NCBI GenBank assembly: GCA_963800725.1
Contig: CAWDCE010000027.1
Coordinates: forward strand, 62,001-126,000
Length of the DNA: 64,000 bases
DNA from: Bog-473 sp963800725
Lineage (GTDB): Bacteria; Actinomycetota; Acidimicrobiia; Acidimicrobiales; RAAP-2
Reading direction: 5' to 3'
Shown here: piece by piece, positions 44,991 through 52,705 of the stretch
Layout: each line of letters begins with the position of its first letter
How positions within the stretch are numbered: position 1 is the stretch's first letter
Notes under the pieces: model-generated
Databases searched by the model: none
What the model was told of the DNA's origin: nothing
The model's input: only the letters and a program-made list of their open reading frames with translations
Made by a program: the position numbers and the translations under genes

Positions 44991-45873
44991 ATGTTGACGC
45001 TTCGACCCATGACCGACGCCGACGTCGAAGGTGCCGTCGAGGCGTTCGACAGCGGCTTCTTAGCCATGCGCGCCCGCTACGGGCTGCCGGTGACGGCGAA
45101 CTCCTTGCAGAACGAGCGCCGGCGCCAGATTCGCACCCGCCATTTCCTCGTCACCGACCCCGAAGGCTCATGGGTGGCCGACGACGAGGGCAAGATCGTC
45201 GGGATGTCCCAAGCGACAGTGCGCGAGGGCTACTGGCTGTTGTCCCAGCTCGGTACTATCCCCGGCCGCCAGGGTCGCGGACTCGGACGCGAGCTTTTGC
45301 GCCTCGCCCTCTCCCACGGGGATCCCGAGGGCCCGGGCACCATCCAGTGCTCCGCGCGACCCCAAGGCCATGGCGCTGTACTTCACGTTCGGTTTCACCA
45401 TGCACCCGGTGGTGGCCGGGTGGGGACACGTGCGGCCGAACACGGTGACCCGACCAAGCGACGTCACCCGGCTCGAGCCTGACCAGGTCACGAGCCGTGA
45501 GCTCGATCTGGTCAATGCCATCGACCGCTCCGTGCGCGGCTCGGCCCGGGCCATTGACCTGCCAGTGATGCTGGCCGAGGAAGGCAGCCGGCTGTTGTTA
45601 CACGAAGACCAGGCCTACGCCGTGGCCAAGGACGAGCGCATCGTGACCCTCGGGGCCACCAACGAGTCCTCGGCCGCGCTGGTGCTGCGCACGATGTTGG
45701 CCGAATCGCCGCCCGGCGAGACCATCGAGGTCAACTGGCTCACGTCACGCCAACAATGGGCCATCCGTGAACTCATCGCGGCCGGCATCGAGCTCCAGCC
45801 CTACGGCCCGGTGATGGTGCGCGGGATGGACGGCCCACCGAGCCCGTACATCCCGAGCGGCGGCTACGGCTGA
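44991..45873 (+). CDS. GNAT-family protein with tandem acetyltransferase folds (one frameshift)
   Basis: About 293 residues. The first GNAT unit (LRPMTDADVEGAVEAFDSGF) has the acetyl-CoA loop LGTIPGRQGRGLGRELLRLA near residue 88. The frame changes near 45360, where the family text would be RDPKAMALYFTFGFTMHPVV. The second half (MLAEEGSRLLLHEDQAYAVA, VNWLTSRQQWAIRELIAAGI) is a degenerate second GNAT unit. Substrate unknown. Divergent from the adenine deaminase. Confidence 0.78.
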
Positions 45874-45980
45874 GCGGCGGCTACGGGCCGCCTGGCCGTG
45901 GCCGTCGCCGTCGCCCCCCACTGTCCCTGTCCCCATACGGCACATTCGGGCTAGTTGCGAATGTGGCTCGGACGTCGTGA

Positions 45981-46595
45981 TCACCCTCCTCCGCTGTGCT
46001 GAAAGTAGGCCAAGAGAAGTGGGCACGATGATGCGATCAGCAAAACAAGGTGTGGAAGCGTTGCAGCGCCCGGAGCAACCACAGCTTCTACCCGCTTCAG
46101 ATTGCAACTGAAGGGTGGGTTTCCGATCGGCAAGTTTCCGGCGATGGGGTTCAATCGATACCGGATAGGCACATCACCTTCCTCGTTGATCGCTGACATC
46201 ACGGCCCTGTTCCATTTGCCCTTCACGGGAAATGAGAGAGTGCCGAGCGTCCCAAATGTCATCGAGCAGCCCTCATTGCGGTCCCAGTGACTGCCCGTAA
46301 CCGTGCAGATACTCTCTCCCCTCGCATCTACCCACTGGTGGGATCCCTCCTTCGGAGGCTGCATCGGCCTCTCCTCATATGTCAGTGAAGTGTCTGCGAT
46401 CGAAGATGGCTTGAAGATGCGATGGGTCATGGTTACCCAGACTCGCTCATTCTGCGCAACAAGTTCCCACTTCCCCCAGCCGATCTTGCGCCACGAAAGG
46501 TGGGTCCCCGGGAGATCCGGAAATACCAACCATTCGCGTTCGGCCTCGACCCTCGCGTGCTTCCTGACTGCGGAATTAGTTGCCACGCTTGTCAT
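45981..46595 (-). CDS. Island protein A: uncharacterised, paralogue of the protein at 47025
   Basis: 204 residues. A basic/acidic N-terminus (RKHARVEAEREW) leads to FPDLPGTH, then a beta-rich body with WVDARGESICTVTGSHWDRN and TLSFPVKGKWNRAVMSAINE, ending in a hydrophobic stretch (LPHLVLLIASSCPLLLAYF). The same blocks in the same order occur in the protein at 47025-47786: FPTLPGTH, VIDSRTGRTAIRTTGRH, TLTFPVRGMSRWRSEMSAID and a terminal hydrophobic helix. The strand-turn pattern is reminiscent of Tubby/LURP-like barrels, a weak inference. Function unknown. Confidence 0.6.
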   Translation of the reverse strand: MTSVATNSAVRKHARVEAEREWLVFPDLPGTHLSWRKIGWGKWELVAQNERVWVTMTHRIFKPSSIADTSLTYEERPMQPPKEGSHQWVDARGESICTVTGSHWDRNEGCSMTFGTLGTLSFPVKGKWNRAVMSAINEEGDVPIRYRLNPIAGNLPIGNPPFSCNLKRVEAVVAPGAATLPHLVLLIASSCPLLLAYFQHSGGG

Positions 46596-46634
46596 GCTAG
46601 ATCCGCGTTGCTCACGGGTCGATGTACATCACCC

Positions 46635-46657
46635 CTGCCCCCGAACGCCGGTTATAC
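46635..46657 (-). promoter_or_regulatory. Island motif copy 1 upstream of protein A
   Basis: The minus strand reads ACCGGCGTTCGGGGGCAG within this stretch, about 40 bp before the start of protein A. Related copies precede the DUF402 gene (48342) and the small Cys gene (48601). Role unknown; promoter or operator is a guess. Confidence 0.35.
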
Positions 46658-46771
46658 GGGTGATCGAGCGGTGCCGACCGGCACGTCGGGGTCAGCCTGA
46701 CCGATGCTTCAACTGATAGTCAGGACCGCTCGCAGGCTGCCCCCCAAACAAGGGCAATCTAAGGTTGCTGT

Positions 46772-47029
46772 GTGGATGGCAGGCAGATTCGCTATGTCGA
46801 ATTTCGACAATCGCTTGGGGGCTACAACCGAGACGACGTAGACGATCTACATCCAGTTTCGCGATCCGCCCGATGGAAGGGCTATTACCGGGGCGATGTG
46901 GACGACTTCATGGAGCTCCTCCGGACATCGAAGGATCTCGTTGGCCTCGCGGAGGGGTCGGTCCCACCGCAAAGTTCCATCATTCGAAATACCAACTCTC
47001 GTAAGCCCGGCGTGTCCCTCATGAAGTAA
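46772..47029 (+). CDS. DivIVA-motif mini-protein
   Basis: 85 residues from GTG 46772. Two copies of the DivIVA N-terminal motif are visible: FRQSLGGYNRDDVDDL near residue 11 and WKGYYRGDVDDFMELL near 35 (consensus F-x5-GY-x3-VD-F). Such repeats occur in actinobacterial proteins that may bind curved membrane or the division apparatus. The TAA is followed at once, in another frame, by the charged N-terminus of protein B, so the two could be one protein split by an indel. The start codon is uncertain. Confidence 0.5.
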   Translation: MDGRQIRYVEFRQSLGGYNRDDVDDLHPVSRSARWKGYYRGDVDDFMELLRTSKDLVGLAEGSVPPQSSIIRNTNSRKPGVSLMK

Positions 47030-47786
47030 GCGCCGTGAGCAGAGGAAGCGTGACCGGGCGGCAAAGGAGAGGCGTGAGAAGGAAGAACTGGAGAAGCTAG
47101 CGGCATTCCCAACGTTGCCCGGAACTCACATTCGGTGTCGACGATCTGCTGATTCCAAGCATACGTTTGAGTTCTACAGAGTGGCTACCGCCGCTCCAAT
47201 CGTGACCGCGTACAACCGCTTTGACTACTGGCAGCCGACAAAGATCACCATCGGCGGTGCGTCCTACTTGGTGAAGCGCCAGCGCTGGGGATGGAAACCT
47301 CACGCCGAGGTAATTGATTCGCGGACTGGTCGGACGGCAATCAGGACGACGGGGAGGCACTACGATCACGTTCAATCGACTCAGGTGTACCTCTCGGAGG
47401 ATCGCACCCTCACGTTTCCCGTACGGGGGATGAGTCGATGGCGCTCTGAGATGTCGGCGATTGATGCTGAATCTAAGACCTGGATTCGGTTCAGGTTGCA
47501 AGCCAGTATGTCCGACTCCCGACCCTGGATCCAAAACGCGCTAATCCTCATTGAGCCGGACATTGGCGTCACCACCGAAGTGCTGCTCACTGTTGGTCTC
47601 ATGGCGGGAAGTCTGGATGCCTTCTTCCAAGAACGACCAGGCTCCGGCCGTGTGATGTGTTCGGACTCAGGTCCGATTCAAGGTGACCTGATTCCACGGA
47701 GCACTTCGTTCATGACCCTAGGTGCCCCACATCGCCGGGACAGAGGCGCCGCGGTGCATCTCAACTGGGCCGTGGGTCACGGCTGA
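47025..47786 (+). CDS. Island protein B: uncharacterised, paralogue of protein A
   Basis: Up to 253 residues; the first in-frame sense codon is 47025 but no ATG, GTG or TTG occurs before TTG 47115. The N-terminus is a highly charged helix (KRREQRKRDRAAKERREKEE), then FPTLPGTH, YLVKRQRWGWKPHAEVIDSR, TLTFPVRGMSRWRSEMSAID, WIRFRLQ and a hydrophobic segment VTTEVLLTVGLMAGSLDAFF. The block order matches protein A on the opposite strand about 450 bp away. A fusion with the DivIVA-motif frame upstream is possible. Function unknown. Confidence 0.55.
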   Translation, partial: SKRREQRKRDRAAKERREKEELEKLAAFPTLPGTHIRCRRSADSKHTFEFYRVATAAPIVTAYNRFDYWQPTKITIGGASYLVKRQRWGWKPHAEVIDSRTGRTAIRTTGRHYDHVQSTQVYLSEDRTLTFPVRGMSRWRSEMSAIDAESKTWIRFRLQASMSDSRPWIQNALILIEPDIGVTTEVLLTVGLMAGSLDAFFQERPGSGRVMCSDSGPIQGDLIPRSTSFMTLGAPHRRDRGAAVHLNWAVGHG

Positions 47787-47815
47787 GCGACACGAACGAG
47801 TGAATTCGACTTGAC

Positions 47816-48328
47816 CTAGCCAGGGGCGATCGTGCGGGCTCTTTCGATCCAGTCCTGGGCGACTCGACCGTCGAAAGGCGGCTCGTTTCGCTCAATCAGT
47901 TCGAGAACGGTTCTGGCGGCGTCCTCAGCGCCCACAATCACCTCAGTGGGGTAATCGAGTGCAACCTGGTGGGCTGCGAACTCATCCCGATCAACGATTT
48001 CGGCTCGCCCGTCTCTGTAGCGAACCACGTCCAAATCCAGATCGACGTACTCAACGTGATCCACATCGAGGTCGACAGGGGTGCAGATGTCCACGTAAAT
48101 GCTCACCTCGGGATGCCCGATCCACCATCCAGGCACCCACCATGCATCAGGTGAGACCAAGTAGACCGCATCCTGTTCGGTGACGACGGACGAATTCTCC
48201 CCCAGGAGGATGGTGCGTCCTGCTCGACCCCACAGCCAGGTCCCGAAATTGGTCACTGCCCAAGAGGTCAACATGGCCGAACCTATGGCGCCTTCCGTCC
48301 CATTTCTTGGAGAGGTATTCCACTTCAC
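47816..48328 (-). CDS. DUF402 family protein
   Basis: 170 residues. The core YVDICTPVDLDVDHVEYVDL, DLDVVRYRDGRAEIVDRDEF and HQVALDYPTEVI is the DUF402 fold, whose studied members are nucleoside di/tri-phosphate phosphatases; the Asp residues of YVDLDLDV and VDRDEF would bind metal. WWVPGWWIG precedes the core. Start taken as GTG 48328; ATG 48274 is possible. Base composition is lower in GC than in flanking regions. Confidence 0.75.
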   Translation of the reverse strand: MKWNTSPRNGTEGAIGSAMLTSWAVTNFGTWLWGRAGRTILLGENSSVVTEQDAVYLVSPDAWWVPGWWIGHPEVSIYVDICTPVDLDVDHVEYVDLDLDVVRYRDGRAEIVDRDEFAAHQVALDYPTEVIVGAEDAARTVLELIERNEPPFDGRVAQDWIERARTIAPG

Positions 48329-48341
48329 TACTGTCGCGCAC

Positions 48342-48365
48342 CTGCCCCCATACGCCGGGTGAGAG
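48342..48365 (-). promoter_or_regulatory. Island motif copy 2 upstream of the DUF402 gene
   Basis: The minus strand contains CCCGGCGTATGGGGGCAG, 14 bp or more before the DUF402 start. It shares CGGCGT and GGGGCA with the copies at 46635 and 48601. Confidence 0.35.
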
Positions 48366-48375
48366 TCAATCCGAC

Positions 48376-48585
48376 CTACGGGTGACCGTACTTTTCATCT
48401 AAAGCATCCCTCGCCCGAGGCCCGACGATCACGCTGTGACGAAGACCGCAGGTGCAAGCAAAACTCTCCTCGTCGTCCGCCACTCGGGTCATCTCAGGCG
48501 GCCAGGGAAGTTCCACCATCTCGCCGGTAGTGGGACAAATGACACCCCAAGTGCCCTCGGTCGGACCGTCATTGCTCACGGACAC
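48376..48585 (-). CDS. Small Cys-containing protein of unknown function
   Basis: 69 residues if started at GTG 48585 (VSVSNDGPTEGTWGVICPTT); a longer frame to 48642 runs through the upstream motif and is less likely. Three cysteines, GVICPTTGEMVELPW and FACTCGLRHSVIVGP, resemble a short treble-clef or zinc-ribbon pattern (C-x2-T, C-x-C-x2-RH), but the spacing matches no family I know. The C-terminus is charged (RARDALDEKYGHP). Confidence 0.5.
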   Translation of the reverse strand: MSVSNDGPTEGTWGVICPTTGEMVELPWPPEMTRVADDEESFACTCGLRHSVIVGPRARDALDEKYGHP

Positions 48586-48600
48586 CCAAGGTAGTCGTGA

Positions 48601-48621
48601 GTGCCCCAGTACGCCGGGACT
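48601..48621 (-). promoter_or_regulatory. Island motif copy 3 upstream of the small Cys gene
   Basis: The minus strand reads CCCGGCGTACTGGGGCAC, 15-35 bp before the preferred start at 48585. Third member of the motif set at 46635 and 48342. Confidence 0.35.
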
Positions 48622-48648
48622 GGGCGTGACCCATCGGTCCAAGGTGCC

Positions 48649-49335
48649 CTAATTGATGCCCACCTGGTGCATGAGGTTCAGCGTGTTCCCGGTCAGTGTC
48701 ACGGTCTTGGCGATCTGACTCGTCGAGGGGGCGGCGCTCACATTAGGCGGAACACCTTCACCTGGCTGGGTAACGCCGTAGGGGCTGACGACGAACACGA
48801 TGTTGCCCCGTTGGGTGATCGAGGCGATGCCACCAGATCTCGGATCACCAACAGCGCATTTTCCATGGGCCGTCGGCATGGCAGCTGGGGCACCTTTGGG
48901 TGCGTGATTGGGATTAGGGCCGTTCCCTTCGAATATGCACAACTCCAGATCCAACCACCGTGATGGCGTACTCACTGGCCCGTTGCCCTTCAGCGCCACG
49001 GGCCGACCCCCAACCAGGGCTACCAAGGCAGGGGGCGGGTGAAGGTAAAAGGCAGTCGCTGCTCTCGAAGTGGGAAATTCGTAGAACGAGATCCCTTCGA
49101 GAGAATCATCGGGACCCGTCACACCGGTCAGTAGAGGCATTGTGGATACTCCCGAGATGACGTGGTGTCCGATCCTTTGGATTGGACTCCACGTAGATGG
49201 TGTCCCGGCAACTCGCTTGCCAACGAGGGGGTTCGTGGTAGTGGTGGACGCTGCCGATGTGCCACCACACGCTGCGATCAGGATGGGAAGCCAGACCAAT
49301 CCGAGCAGAAGCTGTCGTCCCGATCTTCTGCGCAC
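48649..49335 (-). CDS. Putative lipoprotein of unknown function
   Basis: 228 residues. The N-terminus MRRRSGRQLLLGLVWLPILI leads into AACGGTSAAS, a lipobox with Cys near residue 23 followed by a Thr-rich linker, so the protein should be lipid-anchored outside the membrane. The body (SFYEFPTSRAATAFYLHPPP, LDLELCIFEGNGP, GKCAVGDPRSGGIASITQRG) has two Cys that could pair. No family recognised. Confidence 0.7.
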   Translation of the reverse strand: MRRRSGRQLLLGLVWLPILIAACGGTSAASTTTTNPLVGKRVAGTPSTWSPIQRIGHHVISGVSTMPLLTGVTGPDDSLEGISFYEFPTSRAATAFYLHPPPALVALVGGRPVALKGNGPVSTPSRWLDLELCIFEGNGPNPNHAPKGAPAAMPTAHGKCAVGDPRSGGIASITQRGNIVFVVSPYGVTQPGEGVPPNVSAAPSTSQIAKTVTLTGNTLNLMHQVGIN

Positions 49336-49925
49336 TGCATCCCCATTCCGATCAATTAATCAGAACCCTACCGGCCGCTCCGTACCGTCGGGCTTGTGCG
49401 TGGCTGATCAACACATCAGTGGTACGTGGTTTCGATGGCACGAATCCGTATCTGGGGGGTAACCCTTGAGCTTCGCCCGATTGGCGAAACCACGCTGTCG
49501 CCCCGTGCAGACTTCGGACCAATCATCGGAGCAAAGGATCAAGTGAGTATCCAGCAGCCATCCCTGGGGTCCCGTAGGAATGTCGTCTCGGCTCACTTCG
49601 GGGCACGATGGGACGACGGGACGAGCGATCTGTGAGCTACTCAGAGCGGAGGAGGCATCGGCTGATGAATGCCATGGACCAACTGTTCCAGTCCGTGTCT
49701 ACGACTGTGAGATGGGAAAGTTCGCCCATGCAACTTGACCGACGTCCCAGCCGTGGCCATCTAGGATCTGCCGGATTCGTTGTCGTCGGCGCATTCAATA
49801 ATGATTCACTTTTGGTCTGGCGGTAATCGTTCGTCAGATTGGGGCCCCGTGACCCACTACGCCTAATTTGCGCTGGGCCAACGATTAAGCCGCCAGTCGG
49901 GTTTCGTATTCATCTGCCCGGGGAC
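49336..49925. other. 590-bp stretch without a convincing gene
   Basis: Visibly richer in A and T than the flanks. The best candidate is a 53-codon frame at 49665-49826 (MNAMDQLFQSVSTTVRWESS) behind GGAGGAGG, but it has no recognisable features and conflicts with nothing that would test it. No tRNA, repeat or insertion-sequence end was seen. It marks the right edge of the accessory island before the GNAT-leuA block. Confidence 0.5.
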
Positions 49926-50387
49926 TTAGCGCGTCGGATTGGGTGCGGACCAGCGGTACTTGGTCCACCCGCGCGGCGCTTGGGCCCCGAGGCCCTCGTA
50001 GAGCGCGATGGCGTCGCGGTTCCAGTCGAGCACCTCCCATTCGAGACGGCCGTCGGTGCGGGCACGCAGGTCGGCCAACAGCGCGCTGGCGTGGCCCCGG
50101 CGCCGGTGCGCCGGTCGGATGTAGAGGTCTTCGAGCCAGATGCCGGTGCGGCCGAGGAAGGTCGAATAGGTGCGGAACCAAAGCGCGTGCCCGACGATCG
50201 CCGTGTCGTCGCCCTGGGCGTCATTGACCGCCACGGTGGCGAAGACGACGGCACCGGGCCCGAACAATGCGTCCGCCAGTCCGCTTTCGGTCGCGACCAG
50301 CTGATCTTCGAGGTGCTCGAAGGATGCCAGCTCGGCGATCATGGCGAACAGCTCGGGCACATCGTTCGGGCGGGCCTCCCTGATCAC
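49926..50387 (-). CDS. GNAT-family N-acetyltransferase
   Basis: 153 residues from GTG 50387. Diamine-acetyltransferase-like: MIREARPNDVPELFAMIAEL, SFEHLEDQLVATESGL, GHALWFRTYSTFLGRTGIWL, then the acetyl-CoA loop YIRPAHRRRGHASALLADL and VLDWNRDAIALYEGLGA. Polyamine or thialysine-type substrates are suggested by EDLYIRP and DWN. The start overlaps the leuA stop (GTGA), so it is translated from the leuA transcript. Confidence 0.87.
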   Translation of the reverse strand: MIREARPNDVPELFAMIAELASFEHLEDQLVATESGLADALFGPGAVVFATVAVNDAQGDDTAIVGHALWFRTYSTFLGRTGIWLEDLYIRPAHRRRGHASALLADLRARTDGRLEWEVLDWNRDAIALYEGLGAQAPRGWTKYRWSAPNPTR

Positions 50388-52105
50388 CTCGTGCGGGCCC
50401 GATTCACCGCCGAGACCACTGCGCTGAGCGACGCGTCGAGGATGGAGGAGTCACGACCGACACCCCACCACGTGTTCCCCTCTGTGTCGGCACATTCGAC
50501 GTAGGCCACCGCGGACGCTCCCGACCCTTGCGTCAGGGCGTGCTCGGAATAATCCTTGACCTCGAAGTCGAGGCCGAACTCGGCGCGCAGCGCCGACACC
50601 AGCGCATCGATCGGACCATTGCCCTCCCCGCGGACAGTGCGGTGCGCCCCGTCGACGAGCAGTTGGGCGGTGACCGAGGTGTGCCCCTGCCCGGTCGCAA
50701 CTTCGCTCGAGACCAGCCGGAGACCGGCGTCCTCGGCGAGGTAACTCTGCGTGAAGGCGTCCCACATGGCGCCTGGACCAATGACGGTGCCGCTCTCCTC
50801 GGTGATGGCCTGGACGGTCTTGGAGAACTCGACCTGGAGGCGCCGGGGCAGATCCAAGCCGTGCTCGGTGTCCATCAGATAGGCCACCCCGCCCTTGCCC
50901 GACTGGCTGTTGACCTGGATGATCGCCTCGTAGGTGCGCCCCGTGTGCTTGGGGTCGATCGGGAGGTAGGGCACCTCCCACTCGGGGTACTCGTCGCCAA
51001 TGGCCGCCATGCCCTTTTTGATGGCGTCTTGGTGCGACCCCGAGAACGCCGTGTAGACGAGGTCGCCGGCATAGGGGTGCCTCGGGTGGATGGGGAGCCG
51101 GGTGGCGTATTCCGCGACCCGTCGGACCTTCTCGATGTCTGAGAAATCCAGGGTCGGGTCGATGCCCTGGGAGAAGAGGTTCATGGCCAGCGTCACGATG
51201 TCGACGTTGCCGGTTCGCTCCCCGTTGCCGAACAAGGTGCCCTCGACGCGGTCCGCCCCGGCCAGCACGGCCAACTCGGCCGCGGCCACCGCCGTCCCGC
51301 GGTCGTTGTGCGGGTGCAAGCTGAGCACCACCGCGTCACGGTGCTTGATGGTCCGGCTGAACCATTCGATGACGTCGGCGTAGACGTTGGGGGTGTACAT
51401 CTCGACGGTGGCGGGAAGATTCAAGATCATCGGCCGCTCGGGGGTCGGTTCGATGACGTCCATCACCGCTTCGCAGATCTCCACTGCGAAATCGGGCTCG
51501 GTGCCGGTGAAGCTCTCGGGCGAGTACTCGTAGCGGATGGCGGTGTCGGGGACCGACTGCTCGAACTTCTTGCACAACCTCGCCGCGTTGACGGCGATGT
51601 CGATGATGCCGGCCTTGTCAAGGCCGAAGACGACCCGGCGTTGGAGTTCTGAGACCGAATTGTAGAAGTGCACCACCGCGCTGTGGGCACCGACCAGGGA
51701 CTCGAAGGTGCGCTCGATCAACTCCTCGCGGCACTGGACGAGGACCTGGATCTCGACATCGTCTGGGATGAGGTCCTCTTCGATGATGAGCCGCTGGAAG
51801 TCGAAGTCGGTCTGCGACGCGGAGGGGAAACCGACCTCGATCTCTTTGAACCCGACCGCCAACAGGGTCTCGAAGAGGGCCAGCTTGCGCTCCGAATCCA
51901 TTGGATCGATGAGCGCCTGATTGCCGTCTCGCAAATCAACGCTCGCCCACCGGGGCGCCTTGGTGAACTGGCGGTCGGCCCAGGTGCGGTCAGACAGGAC
52001 GAGCGGGACGTGCGAGCGGTACTTGTCAAAGGGCATCGGGTCACACGGCAGGGCCAGGCGACCCCGCTGCATGTCGTCTCCGCTCCCTTCGTGTTCGATG
52101 GCCAT
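50384..52105 (-). CDS. leuA: 2-Isopropylmalate synthase
   Basis: 573 residues, actinobacterial type. Features: FTKAPRWASVDLRDGNQALI, FKEIEVGFPSASQTDFDFQR, SLHPHNDRGTAVAAAELAVL with the metal His pair, GADRVEGTLFGNGERTGNVD and HPYAGDLVYTAFSGSHQDAI. The C-terminal regulatory domain is complete (TVRGEGNGPIDALVSALRAE), as needed for leucine feedback. ATG 52105 follows AAGGAG. A Leu-rich leader and terminator lie upstream. Intact. Confidence 0.96.
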   Translation of the reverse strand: MAIEHEGSGDDMQRGRLALPCDPMPFDKYRSHVPLVLSDRTWADRQFTKAPRWASVDLRDGNQALIDPMDSERKLALFETLLAVGFKEIEVGFPSASQTDFDFQRLIIEEDLIPDDVEIQVLVQCREELIERTFESLVGAHSAVVHFYNSVSELQRRVVFGLDKAGIIDIAVNAARLCKKFEQSVPDTAIRYEYSPESFTGTEPDFAVEICEAVMDVIEPTPERPMILNLPATVEMYTPNVYADVIEWFSRTIKHRDAVVLSLHPHNDRGTAVAAAELAVLAGADRVEGTLFGNGERTGNVDIVTLAMNLFSQGIDPTLDFSDIEKVRRVAEYATRLPIHPRHPYAGDLVYTAFSGSHQDAIKKGMAAIGDEYPEWEVPYLPIDPKHTGRTYEAIIQVNSQSGKGGVAYLMDTEHGLDLPRRLQVEFSKTVQAITEESGTVIGPGAMWDAFTQSYLAEDAGLRLVSSEVATGQGHTSVTAQLLVDGAHRTVRGEGNGPIDALVSALRAEFGLDFEVKDYSEHALTQGSGASAVAYVECADTEGNTWWGVGRDSSILDASLSAVVSAVNRARTR

Positions 52106-52163
52106 TTGGGTTCTCCTTGTCTGGTTGTTTGGGCTGCGATGGCGGGTCCGGTGTCGGTGCAAC

Positions 52164-52197
52164 AAAAAACCCCCTGGCCGAAGTGGCGCAGGAGGTT
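52164..52197 (-). terminator. Attenuator terminator upstream of leuA
   Basis: On the minus strand AACCTCCTG pairs with CAGGGGGTT (9 bp, one G-U), enclosing an inner GCC/GGC stem with loop ACTTC, followed by a run of U. It is the strongest intrinsic terminator seen in the window and lies 59 bp before the leuA ATG. Confidence 0.85.
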
Positions 52198-52201
52198 GCG
52201 A

Positions 52202-52223
52202 GCGAACGCTATGTGGCGTTCGC
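52202..52223 (-). promoter_or_regulatory. Leader hairpin after the leuA leader peptide
   Basis: GCGAACGC and GCGTTCGC form a perfect 8-bp stem around CACATA. It begins 2 bases after the leader stop codon and precedes the terminator by 4 bases, the layout of a pause or competing hairpin in attenuation. Confidence 0.7.
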
Positions 52224-52225
52224 CG

Positions 52226-52264
52226 TCAGGTAAGCAGCAGGTTGGTCGAGATGGACCGTGTCAT
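52226..52264 (-). CDS. leuA leader peptide
   Basis: A 12-codon frame, MTRSISTNLLLT, with three consecutive Leu codons (CTG CTG CTT) just before the TGA. It is followed by a perfect 8-bp hairpin and a strong terminator ahead of leuA. Leu-rich leaders before leuA are known in Actinobacteria. Ribosome stalling at the Leu run under leucine shortage would be expected to favour read-through; the mechanism is inferred from layout. Confidence 0.82.
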   Translation of the reverse strand: MTRSISTNLLLT

Positions 52265-52312
52265 CGTGATCTCGATTGTCCCACCGCCGGTCGTACTCGT
52301 CAAGGGCGGCGC

Positions 52313-52662
52313 TCAGCCCTTCTTGGCACCGAAGCGGATGATGTTGTCGTCTGGGTCGCGGTGGGCGGCTTCAATGACCCCAAAGCCCGGATCGAATAGA
52401 TCGCCGGTCTCGCCCACGCCAGTGCCCACCCACTCGGCGTGCAGGGCCTCGGCGTCGTCGACCCCGAAATACACCGCGGCGGCCGCCGCAGGCGTCATGG
52501 CGTCCCCGACCTCGTGAAAATGGAGATTGAATCCGTCACGCGATGCGGTGGCGTAGCCCGACGCGTGCACCGACACGCCGAAGCCGAGCGCGGGTAATGG
52601 GCGGCCGTCCGCTCGATGTCGCGCACTGAAAGGATGGGGGCGAGGCTGACGAGTCGGGCCAT
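52313..52662 (-). CDS. VOC-superfamily (glyoxalase-like) protein (one frameshift)
   Basis: About 116 residues. ATG 52662 opens MARLVSLAPILSVRDIERTA, the first strand and helix of a VOC domain. The frame breaks near 52592 and continues as LGFGVSVHASGYATASRDGF, LHFHEVGDAM and VYFGVDDAEALHAEW, ending DPDDNIIRFG. HFHE and the final Asp-Asn are in positions of VOC metal ligands, as in the bleomycin-resistance branch. Function open. Confidence 0.78.
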
Positions 52663-52693
52663 GGGCGCTCACGATACGACATTGCTTCCCCAC

Positions 52694-52699
52694 TAGCCT
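52694..52699 (+). promoter_or_regulatory. TAGCCT -10 element of a probably leaderless promoter
   Basis: TAGCCT ends 6 bases before ATG 52706 with no Shine-Dalgarno, the same hexamer and spacing as at 5846. Confidence 0.35.
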
Positions 52700-52705
52700 G
52701 GGTGC

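Noticed and set aside
49408..49635. Small frames of 60-70 codons in the 590-bp gap
   Set aside because: They overlap one another on both strands, have no ribosome site or recognisable motif, and cannot be told from chance frames.
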